Shown here: piece by piece, positions 7,983 through 17,196 of the stretch
Position numbering within the stretch: position 1 is the stretch's first letter
How the letters are laid out: every line of letters begins with the position of its first letter
Assembly (NCBI GenBank): GCA_024282035.1
Contig: JAMWZR010000025.1
Span: 1 to 32,109 of the forward strand
Direction: 5' to 3'
Length of the DNA: 32,109 nt
From: Nitrosomonas sp.
Lineage (GTDB): Bacteria > Pseudomonadota > Gammaproteobacteria > Burkholderiales > Nitrosomonadaceae
Position numbers and translations under genes: made by a program
Notes under the pieces: model-generated
Database searches by the model: none
Told to the model about the DNA's origin: nothing
What the model saw: the letters and a program-made list of their open reading frames with translations, nothing else

Positions 7983-10082
7983 ATGAAGCAATCATTATCG
8001 ATTGGATCGGAACAACAAGTTCGGCAATCACAAACGACTGCGAATAATCGATCTGCAACAAGCGAGGCGCAGAGTTTCGTGGACAACCGTCCGCAAACCA
8101 TCGCGCAACGACAATTAATCAACACCATCCACGCCAGCCCTCAAATGATTGCTCAGCGCCAGCAGGCGGTATCGATCCATAACAGCCCGCGCATGGCTAC
8201 GCAAAGAGAACTCAGCCGTTCATTACAATCCCCCAGTGTGCAATTGCAGGCGGCACCTGACGAGGAAATGTTACAAGGCAAATTTGAGACAGCGCAGCGA
8301 ATTGAGGAAGAGGAAGAGCCTTTGCAAGGTAAGTTTGAAATGGCTCAGCGTGTTGAAGAGGAGGAACCAATACAAGGAAAATTCGAGGCAGTGCAACGGG
8401 TCGAGGAAGAAGAGCCTCTCCAGGGTAAATTTGCGTTGGCTCAACGAGTGGAGGCGGAAGAACCTTTGCAGGGGAAGTTTGATGTCGCTCAACGCGCACA
8501 GCAGTCTGCAGAAAAACCCAACAATACCGGCCTGCCGGACAATCTGAAATCCGGTATTGAGCATCTTTCCGGACTATCGATGGATCACGTCAAAGTTCAC
8601 TACAATTCATCGCAACCGGCGCAACTCAATGCCTTAGCGTATGCGCAAGGCGCGGATATTCATGTTGCAACAGGGCAGGAGCAGCATTTGCCGCATGAAG
8701 CCTGGCATGTGGTGCAACAGGCGCAGGGACGGGTGAGGCCGACGATGCAGATGCGAGGCAGTGTGCCAGTGAATGATGATGCAGGCTTGGAGCGTGAAGC
8801 GGATGTGATGGGAGCTAAAGCACTACAAGGCGTTTTCAGCTCTCCAGTTGATCATGCCAAACCTGAAACCCAACCGAATAGTGTTGCTCAATGCAAGATA
8901 GATAAATTACGTATTGGCATTATTGGCCCAGGTCATCAATTGGATATATATGCAAATACATTACCTGCCAATACTAATGTTTGGATTTTATCCAATCGCG
9001 CTGTTGATGCTGATGCGCTTGACAAATCAGGTGTTACCAAGGGGCAAAATAAGTCTAGCCCTAGCCAAATCATTAATGCAAATACAGCTAAAGTGGGAGC
9101 ACGAAAAAGATTAGATGAATCACGATCGGGTGGGGTAGTCAGTAGTCGTTTTTTTCAGTCAGGAGAATTTCTCATTCCGCGACAAGATAAACCGAGTAAT
9201 CGAAATGAAGTGGATTATTCCTTTTTAAGATACGCTGCTTTTGAATCGTACAAGTTATGGCATGCATCAACAGGTAACGCGCTGGGATGGCCATCATTAA
9301 CCGCAAATACCACGCTTGTGGAATCCATCGATAGTGATATTGGCGGTATTACCGGCAGCACCAACGATAGTAGTCAAGAAATGAGTCAAGGAAATAATAA
9401 GGTGTTAAAAACTGATTGGCTTGCTGAAGCAGGAAGCTATATTTGGGATTGGACTGAAGTTAAAGATCTGGATATCGTCAAAAATCGATTTACTCCCAAC
9501 GGAGGTAGTCTTGATATAACGCAACGAGACCAAGCATTGAAAAAATTCTCTGAGGAATACTATCAAGCAGAGTTGTCTGAACGCGAAGCTGCTAAGAGTT
9601 CCGATATTTTTAAAATCTATTTTCCGGAGCCTGCAACACGTTTAAGCCCCGGTGCATTTACATTGCTGGGGAACTCTGCTTTCGGTAACTTAAAAATCAC
9701 CCGTGGGGAACAATTGGGTCATAAACGCGAGAGCATTGGGTTGATTGCGGGTTTGGTCTTTTTGGATACGAAAGAAACAAAAAATACTGCCAGATCAAAA
9801 TCAAAACTTAAATTTGATTCATCATATAAGGTTACAACAGGTCTGGGAGAACGCAAAGGTGCGTATGCCAGTGTATTTCTTGAATGGCACTCAAAAGCAG
9901 CAAATGTAAATGGCGGTTTTAACGATGTTTCATTCACAGACTTGAATGCAACAAAAGAATTTGATCAATCTTACCTAAATCCAGGTGTGCCTGCTAATGT
10001 GTTGAAATGGCATAACGCAACGTTGGATAGTTTGGAGCAAGAGAAGGAAAATGGCGCTTCCTTTTTTAGTCCAAAAGCGTAG
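7983..10082 (+). CDS. Putative eCIS cargo: DUF4157 protein with unknown C-terminal domain
   Basis: The product is 699 residues, without a signal peptide. Residues 1-95 are a Gln/Asn/Ser-rich leader with repeated AQR and SP elements ([35 protein letters not shown]). Residues 97-171 hold five copies of (P/M)[15 protein letters not shown]. Residues ~183-290 are a DUF4157 domain: [24 protein letters not shown] at 238-242 (HExxH) and a following EREADVMG. From ~305 the last 395 residues match no family I can name. They start with RIGIIGPG and NVWILSN and contain LRY (415-417) and DSD (450-452), a faint hint of a GT-A glycosyltransferase-like toxin. Base composition falls sharply there (hand-counted 60-base lines: 67% GC at 8701, 35% at 9061, 27% at 9781). 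DUF4157 proteins of this layout are typical of eCIS loci, so injected cargo is the best guess. Confidence 0.72.
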   Translation: MKQSLSIGSEQQVRQSQTTANNRSATSEAQSFVDNRPQTIAQRQLINTIHASPQMIAQRQQAVSIHNSPRMATQRELSRSLQSPSVQLQAAPDEEMLQGKFETAQRIEEEEEPLQGKFEMAQRVEEEEPIQGKFEAVQRVEEEEPLQGKFALAQRVEAEEPLQGKFDVAQRAQQSAEKPNNTGLPDNLKSGIEHLSGLSMDHVKVHYNSSQPAQLNALAYAQGADIHVATGQEQHLPHEAWHVVQQAQGRVRPTMQMRGSVPVNDDAGLEREADVMGAKALQGVFSSPVDHAKPETQPNSVAQCKIDKLRIGIIGPGHQLDIYANTLPANTNVWILSNRAVDADALDKSGVTKGQNKSSPSQIINANTAKVGARKRLDESRSGGVVSSRFFQSGEFLIPRQDKPSNRNEVDYSFLRYAAFESYKLWHASTGNALGWPSLTANTTLVESIDSDIGGITGSTNDSSQEMSQGNNKVLKTDWLAEAGSYIWDWTEVKDLDIVKNRFTPNGGSLDITQRDQALKKFSEEYYQAELSEREAAKSSDIFKIYFPEPATRLSPGAFTLLGNSAFGNLKITRGEQLGHKRESIGLIAGLVFLDTKETKNTARSKSKLKFDSSYKVTTGLGERKGAYASVFLEWHSKAANVNGGFNDVSFTDLNATKEFDQSYLNPGVPANVLKWHNATLDSLEQEKENGASFFSPKA
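8271..8495 (+). repeat. Five tandem 16-17-residue QGKF repeats
   Basis: Coding repeats with consensus [16 protein letters not shown] start at residues 97, 114, 130, 146 and 162. The amino acids are better conserved than the codons (TTACAAGGCAAATTT, TTGCAAGGTAAGTTT, ATACAAGGAAAATTC), so the units are old or under protein-level selection. The acidic run shortens and degrades toward the last copy. Confidence 0.9.
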
Positions 10083-10145
10083 ATTCCGCCTTATAGAGCG
10101 ATCTCGTATATTTATCGTCCATTCTTTTCATTCAATCCAAAACCC

Positions 10146-10778
10146 ATGAGCTACCTTTTTTACATCCATGACCCCATGTGTAGCTGGTGCTATGCATTCA
10201 GTCAAAGCTGGGCCGCGTTGCAACAGGAGTTGTCAGCGAACATTCAAGTGGTTTATTTGCTCGGTGGGTTGGCGCCGGATTCAACGGAACCCATGCCGCT
10301 TGCGACGCAGAAAATGGTGCAGCAAGCGTGGCGAAGAATCGAACAAACGGTGCCGGGGGTGCAGTTTAATTGGGATTTTTGGTCGCAGAATACGCCGATA
10401 CGCTCAACTTTTCCGGCTTGCCGCGCGATTCTTGCGGCCAGGAAGCAACGTGATGCAGCCGAGCTGCCAATGATCCGAGCCATACAACAGGCTTATTATC
10501 AGCATGCCAAGAACCCGGCCCTGCCAGCGACATTACAGGAATGCGCGCAGGAGATTGGACTGGACGTGCAGATTTTCAGCGCGGATCTGATCAGCCCGGA
10601 GATCGAGCAGGAACTACAGCTTGAAATGCAACAGGCGCGCAACATGGATGTGCACTCCTATCCTTCCCTGCGGCTTATGCACGGCAATAAAGTGTATCCG
10701 ATTGATGCGGATTATCTGAATCATCGCACCATGCTGGAAGCAATCAACCGCATCATCGCTGCTAATCAACCGCGCTAA
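10146..10778 (+). CDS. DsbA-family thioredoxin-fold protein with CSWC motif
   Basis: The product is 210 residues. The first strand YLFYIHDPMCSWCYAF carries the redox pair C12 and C15 in a CxxC motif, followed by the large helical insertion usual in DsbA/FrnE-like proteins, and a cis-Pro-type segment VHSYPSLRL near residue 173. There is no signal peptide, so the protein is probably cytoplasmic and more like the FrnE/2-hydroxychromene-isomerase-like branch than periplasmic DsbA. No clear ribosome-binding site precedes ATG 10146. It lies 63 bases after the cargo gene and could be read through from it, but a link to the injection system is not supported. Its stop overlaps by four bases the stop of the opposing lipoprotein gene. 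Confidence 0.75.
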   Translation: MSYLFYIHDPMCSWCYAFSQSWAALQQELSANIQVVYLLGGLAPDSTEPMPLATQKMVQQAWRRIEQTVPGVQFNWDFWSQNTPIRSTFPACRAILAARKQRDAAELPMIRAIQQAYYQHAKNPALPATLQECAQEIGLDVQIFSADLISPEIEQELQLEMQQARNMDVHSYPSLRLMHGNKVYPIDADYLNHRTMLEAINRIIAANQPR

Positions 10779-11653
10779 CGGGCATCGGCGGTCAGTACGC
10801 GCAAGTCGGTTTCCCAGCGTTTCAGTTTGTCGTGTGCATGTCGGCGCTGGCTGGCGTTGGTGCTGTTGTGGATGCGTGCCGTGAAGGCGCAATTGTATTC
10901 CATCAATTTCTCTTGATAAACGCGGTAATCGGGATCGATAGAGTGTTCGATTTGCTTGGCCAGCCCGCGCAGTGCGGCGGTGACCTGATCGGCTTCATTC
11001 GGCTCGGCAGCAAGCCGGCGCAGTGTCGACAGAATCGCGCGTTGATTGCGTTGGCGTTCCATCAACCAAGCTTCGGGGTCAAAGGGAGAGGCTGCGATGC
11101 CGGTGGTGATCAGGTTGCGCTGCGCTTCATCAATATCGCCATAGAGATTCTCGATGCGCTTGACCGTGCGCTTGATCGATGCTTCCAAGCGTTCCTCGGC
11201 GCGCGGCTGCAAGTAGTCGCTACGCAGTTCATCGTTGCTTTTGGCGAAGCGCTGTTCCATGTGGCGCCACTGCGCTTCATTCAGGCCGGGCACCAGCGGG
11301 GCGCTGAGTTGCAATGAATGATCCAGCGCCGGTGCAATGGTGGTGCGTAAATCCTGGAACCAACTGCAGAGTTGCTCGGGCGTGACAGGATCATCGATCT
11401 GCGCGCGCAGCGTGGACAATAATGCCGCGTATTCGGGCAATTGCGAGGTGCGATGCCAGGTAAACCATTGGCGGATGGCCTCCTTGGCGTGCGGAGTCTG
11501 TTCGCTGCTGAAGTCGACATAGCTATCCAGCCACCACCAGACCAACTGCGGCCCCTGGTCGTAGCCAAGGCGCAACATGCTGCAACTGCTGAGCAGGAGC
11601 AGTAAGCAGATCAATATGCCTCGCGCAAGGGACACCCGCAGGGCATTCCACAT
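10775..11653 (-). CDS. DUF6279-family lipoprotein
   Basis: The product is 292 residues from the chosen start. A short positive N-terminus, a Leu-rich core and LLLSSC form a lipoprotein signal with a lipobox Cys near residue 23, so it should be attached to a membrane, probably the outer one. The mature part is helical and Arg/Glu-rich and resembles DUF6279 proteins as I remember them (YDQGPQLVWWWLDSYVDF, then IRQWFTWHRTSQLPEYAALL). Function is unknown. I chose ATG at 11653 because the signal starts there. In-frame ATGs at 11707 and 11719 would add 18 or 22 residues, and the 11707 one has a GAGAAC element just upstream. The frame stays open to 11923, but that part looks non-coding. Confidence 0.72.
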   Translation of the reverse strand: MWNALRVSLARGILICLLLLLSSCSMLRLGYDQGPQLVWWWLDSYVDFSSEQTPHAKEAIRQWFTWHRTSQLPEYAALLSTLRAQIDDPVTPEQLCSWFQDLRTTIAPALDHSLQLSAPLVPGLNEAQWRHMEQRFAKSNDELRSDYLQPRAEERLEASIKRTVKRIENLYGDIDEAQRNLITTGIAASPFDPEAWLMERQRNQRAILSTLRRLAAEPNEADQVTAALRGLAKQIEHSIDPDYRVYQEKLMEYNCAFTARIHNSTNASQRRHAHDKLKRWETDLRVLTADAR

Positions 11654-11978
11654 GGTGCTTATTGGTTGCAAACTAAAAAGCGAAGACAGGGATTGAAGAT
11701 AATGCATTTTGGTTCTCATGAGACAGAAATACCCCATAGTTTTTACGGTGATAGAAATTGATTTCAATCTGGATTTAATTGTTAGGATTAATCGCTTATT
11801 ACCCACATTGATTGACTGGATTCGATCTGTTGCGAGCATTTGTTCGATCTTAAAAGGGCTCACCAAAGCGGATAAATCTGGTAACTGGCTTATTAAGATT
11901 TTAGTTTCATATTCCAATGCCAAAGTAACGGGTGCGTAGCTTAATGCGCGTTCTAGTGAACGGATGGACTACTTTATT

Positions 11979-12003
11979 AGGCAGCATGCTGCACTGAGTG
12001 CCT
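11979..12003 (-). other. Palindrome over the stop of the HEPN-like gene
   Basis: The 12-base perfect palindrome GCAGCATGCTGC (11981-11992) sits inside an outer AGGCA/TGCCT pair (11979-11983 and 11999-12003), with the outer arm reaching the TAG stop of the gene at 12002. It could be a weak terminator or a protein-binding dyad. There is no T-run on the - strand. Confidence 0.3.
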
Positions 12004-12901
12004 AGTTGTCCCGACTTCGGCTCGATGCAAAAGAGTTGGAAATATTTTGCAGCAAAGGGTTCTTCACCTGTAGTTTTTTACGAACATCATCCCACTGAAG
12101 GAGCAATGGTACACGTTCGACAATTCGATCATTCTCAACAGCTTGGGCTTCCAAACCGAGCAAGCTAGCCTCAGTGCTAGAACTCGAGGATTGATACCGA
12201 TCTTGTTCTTCTTGTACGGTGCGGCGGGCTATTGCCACAGAATTGCTGATTGCGTCACGCCCTTTCGAATGGATTTCGCTAAGGGATTGCATATAAACCC
12301 GAGCTGCGATTAAAAGATCAACTTTCTCATCGCATTCCTCTAGTACAGTTTTCTTAAACTTCGTATCCTCAGCTAAGTGCTTCTTCTCCGCACATAGCGA
12401 AACACTAAACTCTCTGAGACCTTTGTCGGTTCGCTTGCTACCAACACTCCACCAGTGCAGTGGTAATCCATTATGTTGAACGTGATTCCGCAAAGCCTCC
12501 ATGAATCGGTATTCGAACGCACTATCGTAGGCTTGGCTTAACCAGGATTGGGCCAGTGTAAGTTGATTCTTATCAGCCGAGCAATCTCGAATATGCCGCG
12601 GGAATTGGTCGACGTAAAGCCGGGCTGCTGTTAGTAAATTGACTAAAGCAACATTGAAAACCATACGAAATTCAAAGAACTCTGAATAATCACTCTGAGT
12701 GCGAACTTGCGCTACAACAGCTTGACGCACAATCTGCTGTTCCAACTCCAGATAATTAGAAATCAGAATTTCGTATTTTTCTTCGAGCGCAAATGCCTCT
12801 ATTAAGGTGTGCCTGGCTCCTTTGAGAGAATCGAAACGCTCTTTATCAATTTCTAGTTCTTGACGCGGACCCAAAATTGCCAAGGTAAGTTGGTATTTCA
12901 T
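12002..12901 (-). CDS. Uncharacterised protein with HEPN-type RNxxxH motif
   Basis: The product is 299 residues, mostly predicted helical, with no signal peptide or membrane segment. I do not recognise the family. The strongest sign is EALRNHVQHNG, where R138-N139-x3-H143 fits the RNxxxH signature of HEPN ribonucleases exactly, and it sits in a helical context (FEYRFMEALRNH) after a long helix pair (FRMVFNVALVNLLTAARLY). The C-terminal third is charged and Ser-rich (SSSSSTEAS near 240). HEPN proteins serve in toxin-antitoxin, phage-defence and RNA-processing roles; which of these applies is not visible. A 24-residue ORF ends 5 bases upstream, and the gene itself lacks a clear ribosome-binding site, so translation may be coupled. 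The flanking genes are ordinary housekeeping, so this looks like an inserted accessory gene. Confidence 0.6.
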   Translation of the reverse strand: MKYQLTLAILGPRQELEIDKERFDSLKGARHTLIEAFALEEKYEILISNYLELEQQIVRQAVVAQVRTQSDYSEFFEFRMVFNVALVNLLTAARLYVDQFPRHIRDCSADKNQLTLAQSWLSQAYDSAFEYRFMEALRNHVQHNGLPLHWWSVGSKRTDKGLREFSVSLCAEKKHLAEDTKFKKTVLEECDEKVDLLIAARVYMQSLSEIHSKGRDAISNSVAIARRTVQEEQDRYQSSSSSTEASLLGLEAQAVENDRIVERVPLLLQWDDVRKKLQVKNPLLQNISNSFASSRSRDN

Positions 12902-12906
12902 ATCGC

Positions 12907-12981
12907 CTAATGATTGAGTTCATCAGCCTGCACGACTTTTCTCCTAGGTCCGATGGGTTGAGATGTTGGGTCATTACTCAT
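12907..12981 (-). CDS. Small ORF upstream of the HEPN-like gene (24 aa)
   Basis: An ATG at 12981 is preceded on the - strand by AAGGA with five bases of spacing, a far better ribosome-binding site than the downstream gene has. The peptide begins MSNDPTSQPIGPRRKVVQ and ends ADELNH. The stop leaves a 5-base gap to the next ATG. It may be a translational leader, a small partner protein, or the remnant of a longer gene. Confidence 0.45.
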   Translation of the reverse strand: MSNDPTSQPIGPRRKVVQADELNH

Positions 12982-13140
12982 ATCGATCCTTCTTATATTT
13001 GATAACATCGACTACATTATCATGTCGCGAACCAGGAACTGAATGACTGTTTTTGGTTGGAAGCGAACTTCCATCATGTCCATTATCAGCACTTATTCAA
13101 TTCCATTCCTACATAGCTTGGATTAAATTCAAAATTTATC

Positions 13141-14415
<1,275 letters not shown>

Positions 14416-14578
14416 TCATAAAATTTCTGAGTTAATGTAGGGATTTAAGAGATTATCATGTAAATTTGAAAGCGTAAGCTTTTTATGCAGACACTGGTAC
14501 GTATTGGGTACATCTATGCATAGCCAGCATGTATTATGCGTAGCTTGTTAGGCTTAATTCACTACGGGGAAAATCATC

Positions 14579-17125
14579 ATGCTCCTGTTTCTGTTCTATG
14601 TCATCTTGTTTCTGGTTGTCGTCGTCGGCTTGATTCTGGCGATTCCGGTCGTTCGTCGTTTTCTGGTTACCAATCATATACTCAAGTTGTTCCGTAAAAT
14701 GCTCCCGCAAATTTCGCAAACGGAGCAGGAAGCACTGGACGCAGGCACGGTTTGGTGGGAAGGTGATTTGTTCAGCGGCAAACCTGACTGGAAGAAAATG
14801 CTGGCTTATCCCAAACCGGCACTTACTGCCGAGGAACAAGCTTTTCTCGATGGCCCGGTAGAACAATTATGCGCGATGCTGGACGAATGGAAAATTACGC
14901 ATGAGTTGAAAGATTTGCCGCCGGAAGTCTGGCAATTCATTAAGGAAAAAGGTTTCTTCAGTCTGATTATTCCCAAGCAGTATGGCGGGTACGGTTTTTC
15001 AGCGCTGGCGCATTCCGAAGTAGTGATGAAGATTGGCTCCCGCAGCGGCACGGCAGCAGTGACTGTGATGGTGCCCAATTCGCTCGGCCCGGCTGAATTG
15101 TTGCTGCATTATGGCACTGAGCAACAAAAAGAATATTATTTGCCGCGACTTGCCAAAGGACTGGAAGTGCCGTGTTTTGCCCTGACCTCGCCGGAAGCCG
15201 GGTCTGATGCCGGTGCCATGCCTGATTTCGGGATTGTGTGCCGGGGCGAATTTGAAGGTAAAAGCGATGTCTTGGGCATGCGGCTTACTTGGGAAAAACG
15301 CTATATTACCCTGGGTCCGGTTGCGACCATCCTGGGGCTTGCTTTCAAATTGTATGATCCCGATCGATTGCTGGGCGGCAACGAAGATCTCGGTATTACC
15401 CTGGCATTGATTCCGACCAAAACCCCGGGAGTAAACATCGGGCGGCGCCATTATCCATTGAATGCCGCATTTCAGAATGGCCCGAATTCGGGTAAGGATG
15501 TGTTCATTCCGATGGATTGGGTGATTGGCGGGCAAGAAGGGATCGGGCAAGGTTGGCGCATGCTGATGAATTGTCTGGCGGCAGGGCGAGCCATTTCCTT
15601 GCCAGCCACCAGCGTGGGAGCCGCCAAACTGGCGGCGCGTACCAGCGGCGCTTACAGCCGGGTGCGCACGCAATTCAAAACGCCGATTGGCTATTTTGAA
15701 GGTATCGAAGAAGCGCTGGCGCGAATCGGTGGCAATACTTACATGATGGATGCTGCACGGGTGATGACAGCCGGCGCGGTTGATCTGGGCGAGAAACCTT
15801 CTGTCGTCTCGGCGATTGTCAAATACCATCTGACCGAACGGGGGCGCCAGGCAGTTAATGACGCGATGGATATCCATGGAGGCAAGGGCATTTGTATTGG
15901 CCCAAGAAATTATCTGGGACGTACTTATCAGCACATACCGGTCAGCATCACAGTTGAAGGTGCGAACATTTTGACGCGCAATATGATCATTTTCGGCCAG
16001 GGTGCGATTCGCTGCCATCCTTTTTTATTACAAGAAATCATTGCCGCACATGACAAAAATGAGCAGCGCGCATCGCTGACGTTTGATGAAGCGATTACCG
16101 GACATGCGCTGTTCATTGCGCGCAATACCCTCAATAGTTTGATTTACGGACTATTGGGGCAACACATCGAACACAACGCGCCTGATAACTGTGCGCCGGA
16201 AACAGCTGGCTATTATCGGCAACTGACGCGGTTTTCCGCCAGTTTTGCCTGTATTGCAGATATCGGATTGATGGTTCTGGGCGGTTCGCTGAAACGCAAG
16301 GAAAGACTGTCTGCTCGTTTGGGTGACATGCTGAGTATGCTGTATCTGTGCTCGGCGACATTGAAACGCTTTGAAGAAGATGGTCGGCCTGAGTCTGATC
16401 TGCCTTTGTTGCATTGGTCGATGCAGGATGCCTTATATCGCCTGCAACAGGCGTTTGATGAATTTCTGAGTAACTTCCCGGGCCCGGTTGCATTCTCCTG
16501 GTTGCTGAGAGGATTGGTGTTTCCGCTTGGTAAGCGCTGTAAACCACCGGCTGATGCATTGGCGCATCAGATCGCCAAGTTGATCATGGAACCGGGTGCC
16601 GTGCGTGACCGGTTGACAGCTGGCATTTATGTGCCGTCTGCGGACCATGAACCCTTGGCGGATTTGGAGCAAGCTTTGCAGTGCGTGATCGAATGCGCGC
16701 CCATTGAAGCCAAATTGCGGGAAGCTACCAAGTCACGTCAAATCACGGCCAGGGGTGATGAAAAAATTGCACAGGCATTGCAGCTTAAGATCATTACTGA
16801 AGTAGAAGCCGATTTGCTGAACAAGCTGAAAGATCTGCGCAGTCGAGTGATTAAAGTGGATGATTTTCCTGCTGATTTTGGCCCGGAAATCAAAACAACT
16901 GCTTCTCGGGCAGCGACTCAGCCGGTAACCAGTCACATCGCCAGCGTGACGAGTGCATCTGACAGTATGGACAGCACGGCAAGCAGTATGGATGCCGCAA
17001 GTGCTCAACGCAATGAGCGCCAGGAAAGTGCTTTCGAAGCACAGAACTTGAGAGAGATTGAGGATGTTTCTGCTAGTACGCGAACTCATCAAAGTACTCA
17101 GACGGTGATTGAAAGTAAAGATTGA
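14579..17125 (+). CDS. fadE: Acyl-CoA dehydrogenase, FadE type
   Basis: The product is 848 residues and catalyses the first, FAD-dependent oxidation of acyl-CoA to trans-2-enoyl-CoA. An N-terminal hydrophobic helix (residues 1-25) should anchor it to the inner membrane, as in the long FadE subfamily. The dehydrogenase core follows (IPKQYGGYGFSALAHSE, ALTSPEAGSDAGAMPDFG, MDIHGGKGICIGPRNYLGR, VEGANILTRNMIIFGQGAIR), then the FadE-specific helical C-terminal domain (GLVFPLGKRCKPPADALAHQ). About 70 residues beyond ~780 form a Ser/Thr/Ala-rich, low-complexity tail not expected from E. coli FadE (814 residues, from memory). GGGGA at 14566-14570 is the ribosome-binding site. The acyl-CoA ligase gene follows 71 bases later, as fits one fatty-acid operon. 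Confidence 0.93.
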   Translation: MLLFLFYVILFLVVVVGLILAIPVVRRFLVTNHILKLFRKMLPQISQTEQEALDAGTVWWEGDLFSGKPDWKKMLAYPKPALTAEEQAFLDGPVEQLCAMLDEWKITHELKDLPPEVWQFIKEKGFFSLIIPKQYGGYGFSALAHSEVVMKIGSRSGTAAVTVMVPNSLGPAELLLHYGTEQQKEYYLPRLAKGLEVPCFALTSPEAGSDAGAMPDFGIVCRGEFEGKSDVLGMRLTWEKRYITLGPVATILGLAFKLYDPDRLLGGNEDLGITLALIPTKTPGVNIGRRHYPLNAAFQNGPNSGKDVFIPMDWVIGGQEGIGQGWRMLMNCLAAGRAISLPATSVGAAKLAARTSGAYSRVRTQFKTPIGYFEGIEEALARIGGNTYMMDAARVMTAGAVDLGEKPSVVSAIVKYHLTERGRQAVNDAMDIHGGKGICIGPRNYLGRTYQHIPVSITVEGANILTRNMIIFGQGAIRCHPFLLQEIIAAHDKNEQRASLTFDEAITGHALFIARNTLNSLIYGLLGQHIEHNAPDNCAPETAGYYRQLTRFSASFACIADIGLMVLGGSLKRKERLSARLGDMLSMLYLCSATLKRFEEDGRPESDLPLLHWSMQDALYRLQQAFDEFLSNFPGPVAFSWLLRGLVFPLGKRCKPPADALAHQIAKLIMEPGAVRDRLTAGIYVPSADHEPLADLEQALQCVIECAPIEAKLREATKSRQITARGDEKIAQALQLKIITEVEADLLNKLKDLRSRVIKVDDFPADFGPEIKTTASRAATQPVTSHIASVTSASDSMDSTASSMDAASAQRNERQESAFEAQNLREIEDVSASTRTHQSTQTVIESKD

Positions 17126-17196
17126 TCGGACTCTGTACGGGAGATTCGAGCGACGAGAGTATCTGTAACTCGAGTGTCTGTGTAAAAGGAAAAATT

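Noticed and set aside
8271-8495. CRISPR-like or satellite array
   Set aside because: The repetition is at protein level in one open frame with variable codons and no spacers.
11654-11923. Longer N-terminus of the DUF6279 lipoprotein
   Set aside because: The lipoprotein signal begins at the internal Met (11653); the extension would place about 90 residues before a signal peptide.
14999-16018. 339-residue frame opposite fadE
   Set aside because: It lies wholly within a clear FadE coding region and its translation has no recognisable domain.
17122-17196. N-terminal extension of the acyl-CoA ligase overlapping fadE
   Set aside because: No good start or family similarity in the extension, and ATG 17197 has a proper ribosome-binding site.
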